DNA of 53,458 bases from Lachnospiraceae bacterium (GTDB lineage: Bacteria > Bacillota > Clostridia > Lachnospirales > Lachnospiraceae): contig JAGALK010000014.1 in the NCBI GenBank assembly GCA_017625255.1, positions 1 to 53,458 on the forward strand, written 5' to 3'. Below, in pieces: positions 38,183 through 47,935 of this stretch (position 1 is its first letter; each line of letters opens with the position of its first letter). A program made the translations under genes and the position numbers. The notes below the pieces were generated by a model, which had not been told where the DNA came from, ran no database searches, and saw only the letters and a list, made by a program, of their open reading frames with translations.

Positions 38183-39640
38183 ATGAAATCAATTGTAGAA
38201 GCAGTTGCCAGTCATGCAAAAGTGCATCCGGATAAGCTGTGTCTGGCAGATGGAAAAAGAGAACTTGACTATAGAGGATACTGGGAATGCATTTATGGCT
38301 ATGCAAAATATCTGCAAAGCAAAGGGATTGCAGCAGGTGACCCGGTAGTAGTCCGCAATGGTCAGAATATAGAAACTTTAGTGGCTGGTCTTGCGATTCA
38401 ACTGTTAAAGGCAATTTTTGTTCCTGTGGAAAAAAATGCGGCTGAGGCGAGACTGACAGAGATTGTAGAAGCAGTAGATGCGAAATGCTATATTGCTGAT
38501 AAACCTATGGAATTATCCTGTTTGAATGAGAGCCTAAAGGAAGTGTTAAATTATCGGGATGCAGATGCAGATTTTGAAACATTTGTGTTTCCTGAATTAG
38601 AAGAAGTGGCTGAAATTCTTTTTACAACAGGAACAACAGGAAAATCAAAAGGAATTGAACTGATTCATAAAAATGTAGTCGCTGTGGCAGAAAATGTAAT
38701 TGACGGTGTGGAAATGAAAAAGGATAATGTAGAATTGATTCCTACGCCACTGAGTCATTCCCACGGACTTCGCCGTTATTATGCAAATATGTTAAATGGA
38801 AGCAGCGTAGTTATTTTAGGAAGTATTGTTTTCTTTCAGGTTGTGGTTGGCTGTATTGAAAAGTATAAGGTGACATCTATGGATCTTGTACCGGCAGCGT
38901 TAGCGACAATTTTAAAGGTTGGTGAGGACAAGCTTTCCGATTATAAGGATCAGATTGAATATGTACAGCTGGGTTCTGCGCCGATTCCGGAATCCGATAA
39001 GCAGAAATTATGTGAATTACTTCCGAATTCCCGTTTATATAATTTTTATGGCACTACAGAATCAGGATGCTCCTGTATTTTGGATTTTAATGCTATGCCG
39101 GATAAAAAGAACTGTATTGGAAGACCAACCTGTCATGCAAACTTTGTGTTTTTAGATGATGATGGAAATCCAATAGAAGCGACAGAAGAAAATCCGGGAC
39201 TTTTAGCTTGTGCCGGAGATATGAATATGGTGGGATATTATAAATCCGAAGAATTAAATCGTGAAATTATGAAGGACGGTTATATTCGTACACAGGATTT
39301 GTCTTATCGAGGAGAAGATGGTCTGATTTATATGCTTGGCCGTCAGGGTGATGTCATCATTACCGGAGGAAATAAAATTGCACCGGATGAAATCGAAGAT
39401 GTAGCAAATCAGTGTCCGCTCATTGAGGATTGTGCATGTGTTCCTGTGGATAATCCGATTTTAGGAAAAGAGCCAAAGCTTTATGTGGTAATAAAAAAAG
39501 GTGAAAGCTTTGATGAAGGTGAAATTTATCAGTTTTTAAAAGACCGTCTAGAGAACTACAAGGTTCCAAAGCTTATTGAGGAAATCAATGAAATTCCTCG
39601 CACATATAACGGTAAAATACAAAGAAAAGCATTATTGTAA
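38183..39640 (+). CDS. AMP-forming acyl ligase of a Dlt-like cassette
   Basis: A 485-aa ANL-superfamily enzyme that activates a carboxylic acid as acyl-AMP and, judging by its neighbour, loads it on the carrier protein encoded 17 bp downstream. The core motif A3 is FTTGTTGKSKGIE, A5 is NFYGTTES, A8 is GDVIITGGNKIAPDEIE, and the C-terminal catalytic lysine is in YNGKIQRKAL. The region before A5 reads LGSAPIPE, as in acyl-CoA synthetases, not the FCGE of D-alanine ligase DltA; PLSHSHGL also fits acyl-CoA ligases. Substrate is therefore probably not D-alanine, but cannot be named. RBS is modest (GAGG 11 bases upstream). First gene of a four-gene unit. Confidence 0.85.
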   Translation: MKSIVEAVASHAKVHPDKLCLADGKRELDYRGYWECIYGYAKYLQSKGIAAGDPVVVRNGQNIETLVAGLAIQLLKAIFVPVEKNAAEARLTEIVEAVDAKCYIADKPMELSCLNESLKEVLNYRDADADFETFVFPELEEVAEILFTTGTTGKSKGIELIHKNVVAVAENVIDGVEMKKDNVELIPTPLSHSHGLRRYYANMLNGSSVVILGSIVFFQVVVGCIEKYKVTSMDLVPAALATILKVGEDKLSDYKDQIEYVQLGSAPIPESDKQKLCELLPNSRLYNFYGTTESGCSCILDFNAMPDKKNCIGRPTCHANFVFLDDDGNPIEATEENPGLLACAGDMNMVGYYKSEELNREIMKDGYIRTQDLSYRGEDGLIYMLGRQGDVIITGGNKIAPDEIEDVANQCPLIEDCACVPVDNPILGKEPKLYVVIKKGESFDEGEIYQFLKDRLENYKVPKLIEEINEIPRTYNGKIQRKALL

Positions 39641-39657
39641 AATAAGGAGGAAGAAAA

Positions 39658-39888
39658 ATGCAGGAATTATTAGAGTTTTTAAAAGATGTATTACCAAATG
39701 TAGATTGGGAAACAGATCAGTTATTGGTGGATGATGGAATTCTTGATTCTATGGATATCATCAGTGTGATTTCAGAAATTACGGATGAATATGATGTGAA
39801 AATTTCCATGGATGATATGAAGCCTGAGAACTTCAATTCCGTTCAGGCAATGCATGATATGATTACTCGTTTACAGGAAGAAGATTAA
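39658..39888 (+). CDS. Acyl carrier protein
   Basis: A 76-aa acidic four-helix carrier. The phosphopantetheine attachment serine is in LLVDDGILDSMDII, with the DSMD motif at the start of helix 2. Strong RBS AAGGAGG. It sits between the ligase and the MBOAT gene, the position and size of DltC, so it probably carries the ligase's acyl group to the membrane rather than serving fatty acid synthesis. A 4'-phosphopantetheinyl transferase must be encoded elsewhere. Confidence 0.9.
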   Translation: MQELLEFLKDVLPNVDWETDQLLVDDGILDSMDIISVISEITDEYDVKISMDDMKPENFNSVQAMHDMITRLQEED

Positions 39889-39905
39889 GAATTGACTTTA
39901 AAATG

Positions 39906-39930
39906 ATAGGCTTACAATCTGTAAGCCTAT
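39906..39930 (+). other. Intercistronic hairpin between ACP and MBOAT genes
   Basis: A perfect 11-bp stem, 39906-39916 with 39920-39930, loop ATC, not followed by a T run. It fills the only sizeable gap in the cassette and may protect or separate the ligase-ACP message from the membrane-protein part. Confidence 0.7.
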
Positions 39931-39960
39931 TGTATTGCGTAGAACTGCAAAGGAGGAAGT

Positions 39961-41556
39961 ATGTCTTATACATCATTTATATATTTACTGTTTTTAGCCA
40001 TTGCTTGTCTTTCGTATTACCTGATGCCTGTAAAAGCAAGATGGGCAGTATTATTGTGGGCAAATATTGTATTTTATCTGTTTTCCGGATGGGATAATTT
40101 TATATTCCTGTTAGGAGCGATTGCAGTTTCTTATTTTGTGGCTTGCAAAATGAGTGATAATCATGCAGAGTTTAAAGCCCTTAAAAAAAGTGGTACATAT
40201 GACCGCAAGGAACTGAAAGTGATAAAGGAGCAGTATGAAGCAAAAAGAAAGAAAATGCTCTTAATAGGTTTAGCTTTTGTCATTCTTTTGCTGGTAGTTG
40301 TAAAATATACAAACTTCATATTAGGAAATGTATATTCTCTATTAGAGCTAATGGGATTTGAACATGATCAGGTATTCTTTAATATTATTATGCCTATGGG
40401 AATTTCTTTCTTTGTATTCCAGATTATTGCTTATCTGATGGATGTGTACAGAGGAGATATTGATGCGCAAAAGAATTTTTTGCGTTATAGTTTATATATT
40501 TCGTTTTTCCCAACGGTTGTACAGGGACCGATTCCAAGATACAAATTTCTTGGTACACAGTTAGAGAATGAGCATCCGTTTTCTTATGAGAATATTCGTG
40601 ATGGGGCGATTCAGATTATATGGGGATTTGCTAAAAAACTGATTCTTTCTGAAAGATTAGCGACATTTGTTTCACAGATTTATGACAATTATGCAGCAAA
40701 CTCCTATAAAGGTATTATTTTAGTGATTGCTACCGTAGCATTTTCTATCCAGATTTATGCAGATTTTTCGGGATGTATGGATATTGCTACCGGTTCTGCG
40801 AGACTATTTGGTATCCAGTTACCGGATAATTTCTTGCGGCCATATTTTTCAAAAAATATGCCGGAGTTTTGGAGACGATGGCATGTATCTTTGGGAACAT
40901 GGTTTAAGGATTATGTTTTATATCCGTTTTCCATTTCACCAAGGCTGTTGAAATTAAATAAAAATATTCGTGCAAAATTCGGTGCAGAGGCAGGTCGTAT
41001 CATATTCTCAGCTATTCCGATATATGCGGTATGGATGCTGACAGGTGTTTGGCACGGTGCGCAGTGGAATTATATTATATGGGGCTTATTTCATGGAACA
41101 TTAATTGTTATGAGTATGATTTATGAGCCTTATAACAAAAAGGTAATTGAAAAGCTACAGATAAAGACAGATTGTTTTAGCTTCCGTTTATTTCAGATGG
41201 CAAGGACTTTTACTTTATGTTGTGTAGGTCGTGTATTCTTTAGGGCGAATGGATTTATGGATGCCATGGGTATTTTTAAGAATATGTTTAGTGGTCTTGG
41301 TCTGGAATTTATCAGAGGCGGCAGAATTTTTGAATATGGTCTCAATCGTGAAAATATGCTGGTTGTGCTGATTGCGATTGTGGTGCTATGGATTGTTAGT
41401 ATGCTTCAGGAAAAAATGGATGTGCTGGAAGCGCTTAGTAAACAAAACTTGATTTTCAGATGGGCAATCATTTATGCATTGTTCTTTGCTGTGCTTATTT
41501 TTGGTCAATATGGTCCGGGATATGATTCATCAAGTTTTATTTACGAGCAATTTTAA
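39961..41556 (+). CDS. MBOAT-family membrane O-acyltransferase (DltB/AlgI-like)
   Basis: A 531-aa polytopic membrane enzyme of the MBOAT family, moving acyl groups across or to the outside of the membrane. The family signature FPTVVQGPIPRY is near residue 180, the mid-region has MPEFWRRWHVSLGTWFKDYV, and the presumed catalytic histidine lies in LTGVWHGAQWNYIIWGLFHG. About 10-12 membrane segments are visible. Start ATG 39961 follows AAAGGAGGAAGT. The context (carrier protein before, SGNH-type protein 13 bp after) matches DltB or the AlgI/PatA class. It likely acylates a teichoic acid, glycolipid or exopolysaccharide at the cell surface. Confidence 0.92.
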   Translation: MSYTSFIYLLFLAIACLSYYLMPVKARWAVLLWANIVFYLFSGWDNFIFLLGAIAVSYFVACKMSDNHAEFKALKKSGTYDRKELKVIKEQYEAKRKKMLLIGLAFVILLLVVVKYTNFILGNVYSLLELMGFEHDQVFFNIIMPMGISFFVFQIIAYLMDVYRGDIDAQKNFLRYSLYISFFPTVVQGPIPRYKFLGTQLENEHPFSYENIRDGAIQIIWGFAKKLILSERLATFVSQIYDNYAANSYKGIILVIATVAFSIQIYADFSGCMDIATGSARLFGIQLPDNFLRPYFSKNMPEFWRRWHVSLGTWFKDYVLYPFSISPRLLKLNKNIRAKFGAEAGRIIFSAIPIYAVWMLTGVWHGAQWNYIIWGLFHGTLIVMSMIYEPYNKKVIEKLQIKTDCFSFRLFQMARTFTLCCVGRVFFRANGFMDAMGIFKNMFSGLGLEFIRGGRIFEYGLNRENMLVVLIAIVVLWIVSMLQEKMDVLEALSKQNLIFRWAIIYALFFAVLIFGQYGPGYDSSSFIYEQF

Positions 41557-41569
41557 GGAGTGTGTTTCG

Positions 41570-42616
41570 ATGAAGAAAAATATAAAAAGAATAATAGCAA
41601 CCATAGTTTTTTTGAGTATTGGTGTATACTTATTTAAGACTGTTTCTTATGCTTTAAGACCTACAGAATACACATTTCGACGAGACGATGTAACCGGACT
41701 TTACGGAGAGAAAGAGGATAGTCTGGATGTAGTGATAATCGGGAGCAGTGCGGTATTTAGATATATTAATAGCATGACCTTGTGGGAAGAGTATGGTATG
41801 ACTTCTTATAACCTCACAACGCCGGGACAAAGCTGCTTTATAGTTGAGTATTTAATTGACGAAGTATTAAAGGAACAGAAACCGGATGTATTAGTGGTTG
41901 AAACCAGAAAATTTATTCGAATGGATAATAAGGAAGAACTTCCGCATAGATGGCCGTTAATTGTAAATAATATGAATTATTCTTGGAACAGGGTTAAGCT
42001 TATTAACTATCTTTATGATAACTGGGAAGACAGGATGAATAATTACTTTGATATTTTGCAGTATCATAATAATTGGGAAATCCTTACATCGGAAAATCTT
42101 GAGTATGCGGATAATAAAATTACGCATTGGTATCATGGTGCAGAGACAATAGGTGAAGTCAAAAAAATGAAAGAGCCTACGATATATACGGATATAGAGC
42201 CATCTCCTATTTCAAAAGAAGTAGAGGAAGCATTGGTTTCTTTGTTAGAAAAATGTGATGAAGAGGGAATAGAGGTTCTATTTACTGCAACACCGTGGAT
42301 TATTGATGAGAAATATCAGAAAAAGAATCTGTATATAAAGAATATCATAGAAGAAAAAGGTTATAAGTTTTTGGATATGAATCAGTATTATGAGGAAATT
42401 GGATTGGATTTTGCTGTAGATTATTATGATACGAATCATACCAATACAGTGGGTGCAGAAAAAGTCAGTAAGTTTTTTGGTCAGTATCTGTTAGATAATT
42501 ATGATATGAATTTGGAACACGGCGAAGATATAAAGATAGAGTGGGATGCTGCATGCGAAGCATATAATGCAGAGGCAGAACCGATTCGTGAAAAAATTGC
42601 AGAATTAAGCAAGTAA
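41570..42616 (+). CDS. SGNH/DltD-like extracytoplasmic protein
   Basis: A 348-aa protein with one N-terminal membrane segment (about residues 8-25), putting the rest outside the cell. The globular part fits an SGNH hydrolase/DltD-like fold: [13 protein letters not shown] carries the block I serine after a hydrophobic strand, and [14 protein letters not shown] near the C terminus supplies the Asp-x-x-His. DltD-type partners help the MBOAT enzyme pass acyl groups to the final polymer. The frame is open from 41474 within the MBOAT gene, but TAAGGAG eight bases before ATG 41570 defines the start. Last gene of the cassette; a perfect terminator follows. Confidence 0.85.
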   Translation: MKKNIKRIIATIVFLSIGVYLFKTVSYALRPTEYTFRRDDVTGLYGEKEDSLDVVIIGSSAVFRYINSMTLWEEYGMTSYNLTTPGQSCFIVEYLIDEVLKEQKPDVLVVETRKFIRMDNKEELPHRWPLIVNNMNYSWNRVKLINYLYDNWEDRMNNYFDILQYHNNWEILTSENLEYADNKITHWYHGAETIGEVKKMKEPTIYTDIEPSPISKEVEEALVSLLEKCDEEGIEVLFTATPWIIDEKYQKKNLYIKNIIEEKGYKFLDMNQYYEEIGLDFAVDYYDTNHTNTVGAEKVSKFFGQYLLDNYDMNLEHGEDIKIEWDAACEAYNAEAEPIREKIAELSK

Positions 42617-42630
42617 TGGATTATGAATTT

Positions 42631-42670
42631 AAAAGTACAGAACAAAAGTTCGATTTTGTTCTGTACTTTT
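42631..42670. terminator. Terminator of the acylation cassette
   Basis: A perfect 17-bp stem, 42631-42647 with 42654-42670, loop GTTCGA, running into ATTTTAT. Symmetric A/T flanks. It contains the candidate LexA box. Confidence 0.9.
42640..42651. promoter_or_regulatory. Candidate LexA (SOS) box upstream of uvrB
   Basis: GAACAAAAGTTC is an exact GAAC-N4-GTTC palindrome, the Gram-positive LexA/DinR core, and is followed by G as in the extended site. It lies 33 bp upstream of the uvrB -10 box. uvrBA is a classic SOS operon. The site is nested in the 5' arm and loop of the terminator hairpin. Confidence 0.65.
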
Positions 42671-42684
42671 ATTTTATATTCTGT

Positions 42685-42690
42685 TATAAT
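42685..42690 (+). promoter_or_regulatory. -10 box of the uvrB promoter
   Basis: TATAAT preceded by TGT. A good -35 is lacking (TGTACT at 42662-42667 with a 17-base spacer), within the terminator's 3' arm. Confidence 0.5.
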
Positions 42691-42747
42691 CAAATCTACA
42701 TAAGGGATAATAAAGAGTATAAATCGATTCATAAAGGAGGAGCTTTC

Positions 42748-44733
42748 ATGGATCATTTTAAGTTAGTATCAAAATATAAACCAACCGGTGATCAGCCACA
42801 GGCGATTGAGGCTTTAGTAAAAGGCTTTCGGGAGGGAAATCAGTTCCAGACACTTTTAGGAGTAACAGGCTCGGGTAAGACCTTTACCATGGCGAATGTT
42901 ATTGAACAGTTGAACAGACCGACATTAATTATATCTCACAATAAAACTCTCGCTGCACAGCTTTATGGAGAGTTTAAAGAGTTTTTTCCGGAAAATGCAG
43001 TGGAATATTTTGTCAGTTATTACGATTATTATCAGCCAGAGGCTTATGTACCCTCTACGGATACCTATATCGCCAAGGATTCTTCTATAAACGAAGAAAT
43101 TGATAAGCTGCGCCTGTCGGCAACGGCAGCTCTTGTAGAGCGAAGAGATGTTATCATTATCGCCAGTGTTTCCTGTATCTATGGTTTGGGAAGCCCGGTA
43201 GACTATCGTAATATGATGGTATCCTTGCGTCCGGGACAGGAAAAGGACAGAGACGAAGTTATAAAACAGTTAATTAGTATCCAGTATACGAGAAATGATA
43301 TGGATTTCCATCGCGGTACATTTCGTGTAAGGGGAGATGTTTTAGAAATCTTTCCGGCGAACTTTAGTGATACCGCTTATCGAGTAGAGTTTTTTGGTGA
43401 TGAAATAGACAGGATTACAGAAGTAGATGTGCTGACGGGAGAGATAAAGCATCGTTTAGAGCACATTGCTGTATTTCCGGCTTCTCATTATGTTGTACCA
43501 CAGGAGAAAATTAATCAGGCGTGTGTAGAGATTAAAAAAGAGATGGAAGAAAGGGTCAAATGGTTTAAAAGTCAGGATAAGCTGTTAGAAGCCCAGCGAA
43601 TTGCGGAACGCACGAATTTTGATATAGAAATGTTGAGAGAAACAGGTTTTTGCAGCGGAATCGAGAATTATTCGAGACATTTAGCCGGGATGCCTGCAGG
43701 AGCTACGCCGCATACCTTGATGGATTATTTTGCGGATGATTTTTTAATTATTGTGGATGAGTCTCATATTACAGTTCCGCAGGTGCGTGGAATGTATGCC
43801 GGAGATCAGTCCAGAAAGAGTACTTTAGTGGACTATGGTTTCCGTCTGCCATCAGCAAAGGATAACCGTCCTTTGAATTTTGATGAATTTGAAAGCAAGA
43901 TTAATCAGATGCTGTTTGTGTCTGCCACACCGAATGTATATGAGGATGAGCATGAATTAATGCGTGTAGAACAGATTATCCGACCCACCGGCTTATTAGA
44001 TCCAAGGGTAGAAGTACGGCCGGTAGACGGACAGATTGATGATTTGCTTGCAGAGGTAAAAAAGGAAACCAATAATCATCATAAGGTTTTGATTACTACA
44101 CTTACGAAGAGGATGGCTGAGGATTTGACAGATTATATGAGCGAAGTTGGTATTCGGGTAAAATATCTGCATTCCGATATAGATACCTTAGAACGCTCAG
44201 AGATTATCCGTGATATGCGTCTGGATGTGTTTGATGTTTTAGTAGGTATTAATCTTTTAAGAGAGGGATTGGATATACCGGAAATTACATTGGTTGCTAT
44301 TTTAGATGCAGACAAGGAAGGTTTTCTTCGCTCGCAGACATCCTTAATACAGACCATCGGGCGAGCTGCTAGAAATTCTGAGGGTCATGTGATTATGTAT
44401 GCGGATACCATAACAGATTCCATGAAGGTGGCGATTGAAGAAACTGAACGAAGACGCCAGATTCAGCAGAAATACAATGAAGAACATGGTATTACGCCGC
44501 AGACTATCCAAAAATCCGTTAGAGACTTAATTAGTATCTCTAAGAAGGTAGCAAAAGAAGAACAGCAATTTGCAAAGGATCCGGAATCTATGAGCAGTAA
44601 GGAATTAGATAAGCTGATTGCCGAAGTGAAGAAAAAAATGGAAAAAGCGGCTGCGGATTTGAATTTTGAAGCGGCTGCAGAATTGCGTGATAAGATGATA
44701 GAATTGAAGAAGTTTAGGAATGATAAGGATTGA
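42748..44733 (+). CDS. uvrB: Excinuclease ABC subunit B
   Basis: A 661-aa helicase-like subunit that receives damaged DNA from UvrA and positions UvrC. Walker A is [12 protein letters not shown]. The damage-clamping beta-hairpin is in [19 protein letters not shown], the Walker B is VDESH, and motif VI contains QTIGRAARN. The C-terminal UVR domain (about the last 40 residues, [16 protein letters not shown]) contacts UvrC. The frame is open 44 codons further upstream through the terminator, but AAAGGAGG seven bases before ATG 42748 fixes the start. Followed after 27 bp by uvrA. Confidence 0.97.
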   Translation: MDHFKLVSKYKPTGDQPQAIEALVKGFREGNQFQTLLGVTGSGKTFTMANVIEQLNRPTLIISHNKTLAAQLYGEFKEFFPENAVEYFVSYYDYYQPEAYVPSTDTYIAKDSSINEEIDKLRLSATAALVERRDVIIIASVSCIYGLGSPVDYRNMMVSLRPGQEKDRDEVIKQLISIQYTRNDMDFHRGTFRVRGDVLEIFPANFSDTAYRVEFFGDEIDRITEVDVLTGEIKHRLEHIAVFPASHYVVPQEKINQACVEIKKEMEERVKWFKSQDKLLEAQRIAERTNFDIEMLRETGFCSGIENYSRHLAGMPAGATPHTLMDYFADDFLIIVDESHITVPQVRGMYAGDQSRKSTLVDYGFRLPSAKDNRPLNFDEFESKINQMLFVSATPNVYEDEHELMRVEQIIRPTGLLDPRVEVRPVDGQIDDLLAEVKKETNNHHKVLITTLTKRMAEDLTDYMSEVGIRVKYLHSDIDTLERSEIIRDMRLDVFDVLVGINLLREGLDIPEITLVAILDADKEGFLRSQTSLIQTIGRAARNSEGHVIMYADTITDSMKVAIEETERRRQIQQKYNEEHGITPQTIQKSVRDLISISKKVAKEEQQFAKDPESMSSKELDKLIAEVKKKMEKAAADLNFEAAAELRDKMIELKKFRNDKD

Positions 44734-44760
44734 TTTTAGGAATAGGAGTATATAGATAGA

Positions 44761-47592
44761 ATGCATGAGAGAAAATATATAAAAATTCGCGGAGCTAAGG
44801 AGCATAATTTAAAAGGAATTGATATAGATATTCCAAGAAATGAACTGGTGGTTTTTACCGGTCTTAGTGGTTCGGGAAAATCCTCACTGGCATTTGATAC
44901 GGTTTATGCAGAGGGACAAAGAAGATATATGGAATCTCTTTCCTCCTATGCCAGACAGTTTTTAGGACAGATGGAAAAGCCAAATGTAGAAAAAATCGAA
45001 GGTCTTCCACCGGCGATTTCCATTGACCAGAAATCTACAAATCGAAATCCCCGTTCTACTGTTGGAACAGTGACAGAGATATACGATTATTTTCGTTTGT
45101 TATATGCCAGAATCGGTATACCACACTGCCCTAAATGCGGAAAAGAGATAAAAAAGCAGACTGTAGACCAGATGGTAGACCAGATTATGAGTCTGCCGGA
45201 ACGGACGAAGATACAGCTTTTAGCACCGGTAGTGCGTGGAAGAAAAGGTGAGCATCAGAAGCTTTTTGAAAGAGCCAAAAAGAGTGGTTATGTTCGTGTA
45301 CAGGTGGATGGAAATATCTACGAATTAACAGAAGAGATTAAGTTAGAAAAAAATAAAAAGCATAATATTGAAATTGTGGTAGACCGTATTATTGTAAAGC
45401 CGGGAATTGAAAAGCGATTGACGGATTCTATTGAAAATGTATTGGATTTGGCAGATGGACTGTTGATGGTAGATATTGCCGATGGAGAAGTATTGAACTT
45501 TTCCCAAAGCTTTTCCTGTCCGGACTGTGAAATCAGTATCGAAGAGATTGAACCGAGAAGCTTTTCATTTAACAATCCCTTTGGAGCGTGTCCCGTATGC
45601 TTTGGTTTGGGCTATAAAATGGAATTTGATGAGGATTTGATGATTCCGGACAAGTCATTAAGTATCGCAGAGGGAGCGATTCAGGTGATGGGCTGGCAGT
45701 CCTGTACAGATCCGTCTAGTTATACCTACGCTACATTAAAAGCGTTATCTATAGCATATGATTTTGACTTAAAGACCCCATATCAGGAGCTTAGTGACGA
45801 GGTTCGCCGTATGTTAATCTATGGTGTTGAGGATGGAAGAGCTGTTAAGGTTTACTATAAGGGGCAGCGTGGAGAGGGTGTCTACGATGTAGTATTTGAA
45901 GGCTTGATTCGTAATGTGCAGAGAAGATATAGAGAAACAGGCTCGGATATTATGAAGCAGGAATATGAGCAGTTTATGCGGATTACACCATGCCAAGAGT
46001 GTAAAGGACAGAGACTGAAAAAATCCTCTCTTGCTGTAACTGTATGCAACAAAAATATTCATGAGGTTACGACTCTTTCCATTAAGAATTTGCAGAAGTT
46101 TTTAATGGAAATGGAATTGAGCGAGCAGCAAAAGCTGATTGGAAAACAGGTATTAAAGGAAATAACAGCCAGAGTAGGATTTTTAGTAGATGTGGGATTG
46201 GAGTACTTAAGCCTTTCTAGAGCCACAGGGACACTTTCCGGTGGAGAAGCCCAGCGCATTCGTCTGGCAACCCAGATAGGTTCGGGGTTGGTTGGCGTAG
46301 CATATATTTTAGATGAGCCAAGTATCGGTCTGCATCAAAGAGATAATGATAAATTATTGGCTACACTTAAGAATCTTCGGGATTTGGGCAATACACTGAT
46401 CGTTGTAGAGCATGATGAAGATACTATGCGGGAGGCAGATTATATTGTGGATATCGGACCTGGCGCAGGAGAACATGGTGGAGAAATCATTGCGGCAGGA
46501 ACAGCAGAAGAAATTATGCAAAATCCCAATTCCATTACCGGAGCATATTTAAGTGGAAAAAACAAAATCCCTGTTCCAGCAGAACGCAGGAAGCCGACAG
46601 GATATTTAAAGGTGATTGGTGCAGAGGAGAATAATTTAAAGAAGATAAATGTAGATATTCCGCTTGGTGTTATGACCTGTGTAACAGGGGTTTCCGGTTC
46701 GGGAAAGAGTTCGCTGACAAATGAAGTGCTGTATAAATCCTTGCAGAAAAAATTGAATCGTGCCAGAACGATTCCGGGTAAGCATAAAGAAATTAAAGGA
46801 ATAGAACAGTTAGATAAAGTCATTGACATTGATCAGTCTCCGATTGGCAGAACACCCCGTTCAAATCCGGCAACCTATACAGGTGTATTTGATATGATTC
46901 GAGATCTTTTTGCTGCTACATCCGATGCAAAGGCGAAGGGCTATAAAAAAGGTCGATTTAGTTTTAATGTAAAGGGCGGCAGATGTGAAGCCTGTGCCGG
47001 AGATGGAATTTTAAAAATTGAAATGCACTTTTTACCGGATGTTTATGTGCCTTGTGAAGTTTGTCATGGAAAACGGTATAATCGTGAAACATTAGAGGTA
47101 AAATATAAAGGAAAGAGCATTTATGATGTTTTAAATATGACGGTGGAAGAGGCTTTGGAATTTTTCAAAAATGTACCTTCTATCGAACGCAAGATTCAGA
47201 CATTGTATGATGTGGGATTATCCTATATTCGTTTAGGACAGCCGTCTACCGAGCTATCCGGTGGTGAGGCGCAGCGAGTGAAATTAGCGACTGAGTTGAG
47301 CCGCAGAAGTACAGGAAAGACAATATACATTTTAGACGAGCCAACGACAGGTCTGCATTTTGCAGATGTTCATAAATTAATTGAAATTTTAAGACGATTA
47401 TCAGATGGTGGGAATACGGTAGTTGTTATTGAACATAATTTAGATGTTATCAAAACTGCGGACTATATTATTGATATGGGACCGGAAGGCGGCGATGGCG
47501 GTGGTACGGTAGTTGCCTATGGTACGCCGGAAGAAGTAGCAAAGGTAAAAGAATCTTATACCGGAAAATATATCAAAAAGTATTTAGAATAA
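44761..47592 (+). CDS. uvrA: Excinuclease ABC subunit A
   Basis: A 943-aa ABC ATPase that detects bulky DNA lesions as a dimer. Two nucleotide-binding sites are complete: Walker [10 protein letters not shown] near residue 32 and GVSGSGKSS in the second half, signatures [12 protein letters not shown] and [12 protein letters not shown], Walker [11 protein letters not shown] and [10 protein letters not shown]. Zinc-binding cysteine pairs occur at CPKC, CPDC, CPVC, CQEC and CEAC/CEVC. Length is standard. The RBS (TAGGAG) is 12 bases from ATG 44761, somewhat distant. Second gene of the uvrBA operon, presumed LexA-controlled. Confidence 0.98.
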   Translation: MHERKYIKIRGAKEHNLKGIDIDIPRNELVVFTGLSGSGKSSLAFDTVYAEGQRRYMESLSSYARQFLGQMEKPNVEKIEGLPPAISIDQKSTNRNPRSTVGTVTEIYDYFRLLYARIGIPHCPKCGKEIKKQTVDQMVDQIMSLPERTKIQLLAPVVRGRKGEHQKLFERAKKSGYVRVQVDGNIYELTEEIKLEKNKKHNIEIVVDRIIVKPGIEKRLTDSIENVLDLADGLLMVDIADGEVLNFSQSFSCPDCEISIEEIEPRSFSFNNPFGACPVCFGLGYKMEFDEDLMIPDKSLSIAEGAIQVMGWQSCTDPSSYTYATLKALSIAYDFDLKTPYQELSDEVRRMLIYGVEDGRAVKVYYKGQRGEGVYDVVFEGLIRNVQRRYRETGSDIMKQEYEQFMRITPCQECKGQRLKKSSLAVTVCNKNIHEVTTLSIKNLQKFLMEMELSEQQKLIGKQVLKEITARVGFLVDVGLEYLSLSRATGTLSGGEAQRIRLATQIGSGLVGVAYILDEPSIGLHQRDNDKLLATLKNLRDLGNTLIVVEHDEDTMREADYIVDIGPGAGEHGGEIIAAGTAEEIMQNPNSITGAYLSGKNKIPVPAERRKPTGYLKVIGAEENNLKKINVDIPLGVMTCVTGVSGSGKSSLTNEVLYKSLQKKLNRARTIPGKHKEIKGIEQLDKVIDIDQSPIGRTPRSNPATYTGVFDMIRDLFAATSDAKAKGYKKGRFSFNVKGGRCEACAGDGILKIEMHFLPDVYVPCEVCHGKRYNRETLEVKYKGKSIYDVLNMTVEEALEFFKNVPSIERKIQTLYDVGLSYIRLGQPSTELSGGEAQRVKLATELSRRSTGKTIYILDEPTTGLHFADVHKLIEILRRLSDGGNTVVVIEHNLDVIKTADYIIDMGPEGGDGGGTVVAYGTPEEVAKVKESYTGKYIKKYLE

Positions 47593-47610
47593 AGCGAAGG
47601 AAAAAAATAA

Positions 47611-47658
47611 AAAAGGGCATCCTAAAAGTGCTGAATTAGCTTGAAGGATTCCCTTTTT
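47611..47658. terminator. Bidirectional terminator after uvrA
   Basis: AAAAGGG-ATCCT (47611-47623, one bulge) pairs with AGGAT-CCCTTTTT (47645-47658). On the minus strand the product ends in CCCTTTTTTATTTTTTT, a stronger T tract than on the plus strand. Confidence 0.85.
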
Positions 47659-47659
47659 A

Positions 47660-47760
47660 AAATTCTTGGGGAGTGCTCCCTGACTAGGTCAGGAAGCATG
47701 AGTTATGAAAACTATATTAGCCGTTTAACTAATACGAAAACAGTATAAAATGTGAATGTG
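47660..47760. other. Hairpin-rich intergenic segment of unknown role
   Basis: Between the uvrA terminator and the mbl promoter lie GGGA-GTGC-TCCC, a perfect CCTGAC-TAG-GTCAGG hairpin, and TATTAG/CTAATA around CCGTTTAA. It is more GC-rich than the following A/T-rich 80 bp. On the minus strand it would feed straight into the strong T-tract terminator, so a small minus-strand RNA is conceivable, but no good promoter was found. I do not recognise a riboswitch class. Confidence 0.35.
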
Positions 47761-47826
47761 ATGGTCGTGTGAAGAAAATATAAAAAAATACAAAAAATTT
47801 TTCATAAAGTTTTAAAGAAAAATACT

Positions 47827-47854
47827 TTGAAAAATGCCAGTATTTGTATATAAT
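47827..47854 (+). promoter_or_regulatory. Promoter of mbl
   Basis: TTGAAA (47827-47832) and TATAAT (47849-47854), 16-base spacer. Leader about 75 nt. Confidence 0.65.
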
Positions 47855-47935
47855 AAAAATGTATAAGTAAAAATATGGTTAAATGCGAGATTTTTGCTCA
47901 AAATAAATAGCAGTAAATGAAAGGGGAAACAGACA

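Noticed and set aside
38183..42616. A classical dltABCD operon for D-alanylation
   Set aside because: Gene order differs and the ligase lacks DltA active-site features; the carrier has DSMD rather than a typical DltC context. Kept as Dlt-like only.
47660..47760. A c-di-GMP or other known riboswitch before mbl
   Set aside because: No conserved core of any class I can recall is present, and the mbl promoter lies downstream of the segment, so it would not be in the mbl leader.
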